From Phallusia mammillata (lineage: Eukaryota > Chordata > Ascidiacea > Phlebobranchia > Ascidiidae), in assembly GCA_003260075.1 (NCBI GenBank), contig QLIY01000280.1, positions 102,319 to 166,318 on the forward strand: a stretch of DNA of 64,000 nt, written 5' to 3'. The notes under the pieces were generated by a model. That model was not told the origin of the DNA. It saw only the letters and a list, made by a program, of their open reading frames with translations, and searched no databases. A program made the translations under genes and the position numbers. Positions 62,001-64,000 of this stretch are shown here, piece after piece. How positions within the stretch are numbered: the stretch's first letter is position 1; each line of letters starts with the position of its first letter.

Positions 62001-62827
62001 CGTAACCTCGCTTATAGAACCTTCAGGTGTGCCAGGTGTACGCAAACTTGTGTGATCGATAATTTGTGCACTGCCGAAATCGCCAAGTTTGCATCTAAGA
62101 TCATCTGTTAGAAGAATGTTGTCTGGTTTTACATCGCAATGGGTTAGACGTTTGTAGTCGGTAAAGTTATGAAGATGGGAAAGTCCATCAACGATATCAG
62201 AAGCCATACGAAGGAGTAACACATCTGCTAGTTTAATCCTTGGATTAAAAAGGAGATCTTTAAGGCTACCGCGCGGCATGTGCTCCATAAGGATACCCAT
62301 TCCATGCTGCCACTTTGAAGCGCCGTATACACGGACGATTCTTTCGTGACTGGCTTGTTGCAAAAGACAAACTTCCCGCAATACTCTGTTGCAAACAAAG
62401 CATTGATTAATTGACTGAAGTCAAAAACTTTTTTTATGTTTTTAAACTTTTTACCACACGTTCTACTGCCAAGACATATACGGATTTACCAGAATTGGCA
62501 CCAGCCTTGAATTTTTACTCTATAGAATGTTTATCATAACTTGTTCCACATGCAGGCTTAGTAACAATAATCAAAGCCCTTATACGCAGAATAACATTAA
62601 CGCTACACCATGGATTTGCAAAGTCAACTGGAAAAACGTATTATCAATTACCTATCCTCTTGCTTTTTGCGTTCTCTGGAGTTGCCATGAATGGAAACAC
62701 ATTTGATTGCAATAATGTCCAAAGACTTGTGATGACATAACCTGACGAGACTAGATGACCCTGAGCCCAGATTACCCCCTTCACTAGAAGGAACACATCG
62801 AATGCTTGATGCTTTGAAGTACTTTGG
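49350..62827 (-). CDS. Non-RD TKL/RIPK-like kinase with duplicated-exon linker
   Basis: Exons in order: 62827-62652, 62385-61553, 61017-60952, 60887-60817, 60717-60682, 60144-60085, 58980-58921, 58133-58014, 57485-57426, 56629-56549, 56154-56092, 54697-54638, 54384-54244, 54108-53995, one of 52425-52302, 51838-51790 or 51525-51465, then 51281-51238, 50621-50550, and 50342 to the stop at 49537 (or 49350 after a frameshift). The first exon of the gene is outside my model. Kinase marks: LGSGSSSLV glycine loop, IAIKC lysine, Glu in LREVCLL, ILMEHMPRGSLKDLL, THCDVKPDNILL (Cys replaces Arg of HRD, so non-RD), GDFGSAQ, YAAPERL, EEDVFSFGM. Non-RD TKL kinases include innate-immune RIPK and IRAK types. 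The linker is Ser/Thr/Pro/Gln-rich with a basic patch (KKRKNAKKHRKKEK). The last exon is helical, perhaps TPR-like. One gene or two is the main doubt. Confidence 0.65.
51465..52425 (-). other. Three candidate mutually exclusive exons (phase 1 in, 2 out)
   Basis: 52425-52302 (encodes AEFDDGDERFARYG ... ), 51838-51790 (NDQANYVERKQSANK) and 51525-51465 (QDKNSQVLVSPPALPPKSA, with a PxxPxK SH3-type site). Each has AG and GT borders, opens in phase 1 and ends in phase 2. Splicing any two together breaks the frame, while each alone joins the phase-1 exon at 53995 to the phase-2 exon at 51281. Confidence 0.5.
51997..52286. repeat. Direct duplication around a G12 run
   Basis: Copy 1 is 51997-52132, G12 is 52133-52144, copy 2 is 52146-52286. 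Both begin TTACTGAATGTG and end CAAAGCTTGTACTGG. Copy 2 has an extra TGCG and a few substitutions. Confidence 0.85.
52486..53196. mobile_element. hAT-like element with nested second element
   Basis: Outer ends CAGAGGTGCACAACATGCGG and GATTGTGCACCCCTT, flanks ATATGATG and ATTTAATG (six of eight identical). Inside, 52693-53061 has ends CAGTGACGCCATACC and CATGGCAACCCTG with flanks TATATATA and TATATAAC. The inner insert occupies the same place as the 36-bp remnant in the related element at 47924-48199. Confidence 0.7.
53498..53536 (+). repeat. CTGATGA ... CGAAACGTTG motif, retroelement tail
   Basis: CCTGATGAAAGTGTTTCGTA followed by GGGACATCGAAACGTTGAC. The same text appears on the minus strand near 35830-35783 (GTGTCGAAGGCCGAAACGTTGATT), and GCCGAAACGTTGG at 43543. 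CTGATGA plus GAAAC recalls a hammerhead-type core seen in some Penelope-like and other retroelements; this is an inference. Confidence 0.4.
54942..55896. mobile_element. hAT-like element, 955 bp, exact 8-bp TSD, composite
   Basis: Ends CAGGGGCCCGCAAAT and ATTTGCGGACCCCTG, 15 bp inverted with one mismatch; flanked by CTGTATAC at 54934-54941 and 55897-55904. GGTCGCG text lies near both ends. A second repeat (about 55331-55725) built of TAAGCCGCCCTCGATTATAA units, with TATTTAC-CxATTGTA ends in inverted orientation, appears to be inserted in it. No transposase is visible. In an intron of the kinase gene. Confidence 0.88.
56383..56475. repeat. G93 homopolymer
   Basis: Ninety-three G in an intron of the kinase gene, between exons 56092-56154 and 56549-56629. 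Confidence 0.95.
57055..57830. repeat. Segmental duplication in the kinase gene, copy 1
   Basis: Closely matches 59753-60480: both start AAAGCTTAATGTGTATTA, include an ETR-type exon, the AAGGGGAGGGTTAATAACC block, and end GGGAAACATGCTTA. After the match copy 1 runs into G9, copy 2 into unique sequence. The copies of the ETR exon differ at only a few bases. Confidence 0.85.
58709..58758. repeat. G50 homopolymer
   Basis: Fifty G in an intron of the kinase gene, inside the diverged third copy of the duplicated segment. Confidence 0.95.
59000..59025. repeat. G26 homopolymer next to an acceptor
   Basis: Twenty-six G that end about 20 bp upstream (on the minus strand) of the acceptor of the ETR exon 58980-58921. 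On the transcript it would be a C run where the branch-point region should be. Confidence 0.95.
59753..60480. repeat. Segmental duplication in the kinase gene, copy 2
   Basis: Partner of 57055-57830. A third, more diverged relative covers about 58590-59215 (CGGCTTCTGCCTGGACTTTTT, ETR exon, GTTTTAAGCCAATTTGGTAAG). Together these form a tandem array that created the repeated exons. Confidence 0.85.
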
Positions 62828-63334
62828 CTGTATAATAGCTTTGCAATAGAAAAACGCATTATTTCCATTTACAAATGTTTACATGAAACAATACTACCAT
62901 ATTAAACTGTTTTTGTAAAGCATTTAATGACGTAAAGTGGTGTGTATTTATGGGAGCTTCACGAACAAAAGCTGCAAACATTACGGTGAAAACTTGATGT
63001 GTGTAAAGTTTTGTGGCACATGAAGGTCAATGGACTAACAAAAAAGTGAAAGTATTATCAAGCACGTTTAATAGAACAAAAACAACAAAAATAATACATG
63101 TGTTCAGCCTCTATTTTTCTTGTTTACTTCCAGTCTAGACCACTTATAAAAATATTGTTGCAAAACAAAGCCTACTAGATAAAGTGTCTTCTTCAGATAC
63201 TTTGTAACTTATTATTAAGTGAAAAAAAAATGCACTGGCAAATGCACTACGACTGCAGCATAAGGTGATTTTTTCAGGATTATCAATTTTGTGATTCTTA
63301 TACCCTATAGTCCATGTTAAATCTACTGCTTGGG
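62828..63334. other. Upstream of the kinase P-loop exon
   Basis: The exon at 62652-62827 starts with an acceptor (CTATTATACAG), so at least one 5' exon lies upstream. I found no convincing one here. It may be beyond the LINE or outside the window. Confidence 0.35.
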
Positions 63335-64000
63335 TTTTTTTTTATTTTTTTTATTTATTATTTTACGACAATCAGACGACAGTCCGAAAACTGAAAACTG
63401 TCCTTTGTCGTGTCACCATACGAGAAATAAACGTATTTTCAGATAAAGGGTAGTCGATAATAATAGTAAACAAAAGAGGAAAAGCGAACGAAAGAGGTTA
63501 AAATGTCAATAAATCGGCAGCAGAAATCAAAATCTATTACACGCATGCAGATATTTGTGAACGGCATGGAATAATGACAGTGTGTGGGCGTCTGTTAAAT
63601 CAGGATGACCAAATAGCATGAAACGAATAATTGCACCAGGAGAAAGATTGGAAAGAAATGAAGCGTTAAACTTAGCGTTTTCTGTCAGAATATTCGAAAC
63701 AGTAGAAAACAAAATTGTGCGAGGACGAATCAATAGTGGACAATTGAGAAACAAATGTTGCGTGGTTTCTACGGCCTGACATGCACAAGGGCGAAAGTGC
63801 CTGGGATTGATATTGAGTGGGCTATGGTTAAGTCGAAGCATGCAATGAAGGGCAGTTGTCTTAGGACAAGAGCCATGCAGATGTAAGGTTCTGACTGGAT
63901 ACGTAAAGAAAAGTTTTTTAACTTTATTTTTAAAAACTGAAACAGATTTTATCAATCGGATTTCTTTTGGAAGTTCATTCCATAAGCGGATAGTTTTGGG
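63335..64000 (-). mobile_element. LINE 3' end: reverse transcriptase C-terminus
   Basis: An open minus-strand frame enters at the window edge and stops at 63527. It reads TIRLWNELPKEIRLIKSVSV then FKNKVKKLFF, the usual C-terminal text of LINE reverse transcriptases, followed by a zinc-finger-like CACQAVETTQHLFLNCP. An ATG inside it (63955) is not a start. The 3' UTR runs to an A-rich tail on the minus strand (63366-63335). A small hairpin (ACGACAGTCC ... CTTTGTCGT) lies just before the tail. The 5' part is outside the window, so completeness is unknown. Confidence 0.78.

Overview
The window is animal nuclear DNA. It is AT-rich, with compact multi-exon genes (introns from about 0.1 kb to a few kb, mostly GT-AG) and many short interspersed repeats. 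Gene content (Spec3/Stum-type membrane proteins, an SLC22 transporter, rhodopsin-like receptors, a SIRT1 orthologue) is metazoan. Compactness, tandem paralogues, low-complexity exons and apparent high heterozygosity fit an ascidian tunicate best, but that is an inference. All gene models below come from reading frames, splice-site phase and remembered family patterns; nothing was searched. Layout: 1.2-6.6 kb holds two tail-to-tail Spec3/Stum-family paralogues (+ then -). 8.6-11.6 kb holds a + strand gene of unknown function with a ParB-like DGHKR motif and a membrane segment. 12.9-19.9 kb is a 12-exon SLC22-type organic ion transporter (+), with poly-C tracts damaging exons 2 and 8. 21.0-24.4 and 27.8-33.0 kb are two tandem 8-exon 7TM receptors (+) with identical intron phases. 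A 297-bp assembly gap lies at 33.95-34.25 kb. 36.65-37.67 kb is an intronless seven-helix protein (-). 40.4-46.7 kb is a SIRT1-type sirtuin (-). 49.35-62.83 kb is one long gene (-) read here as a non-RD TKL/RIPK-like kinase, then a linker built from repeatedly duplicated phase-1 exons, then a helical, possibly TPR-like C-terminal exon. The right edge carries the 3' end of a LINE (-). Two overlays cut across the genes. First, a set of non-autonomous hAT-like elements, several with exact 8-bp target duplications, sits in introns and intergenic DNA; some are nested. Second, there are runs of C or G from 10 to 99 bases. The short ones almost always separate two copies of the same sequence (X - C/G run - X'), and the copies differ at an allele-like rate. 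This looks like haplotypes mis-joined during assembly, and it has duplicated a coding exon. The most interesting biology is the kinase gene: its linker contains four copies of one exon type and three of another, nearly all symmetric phase 1-1, plus three neighbouring exons that all enter in phase 1 and leave in phase 2, so only one can be used per transcript.
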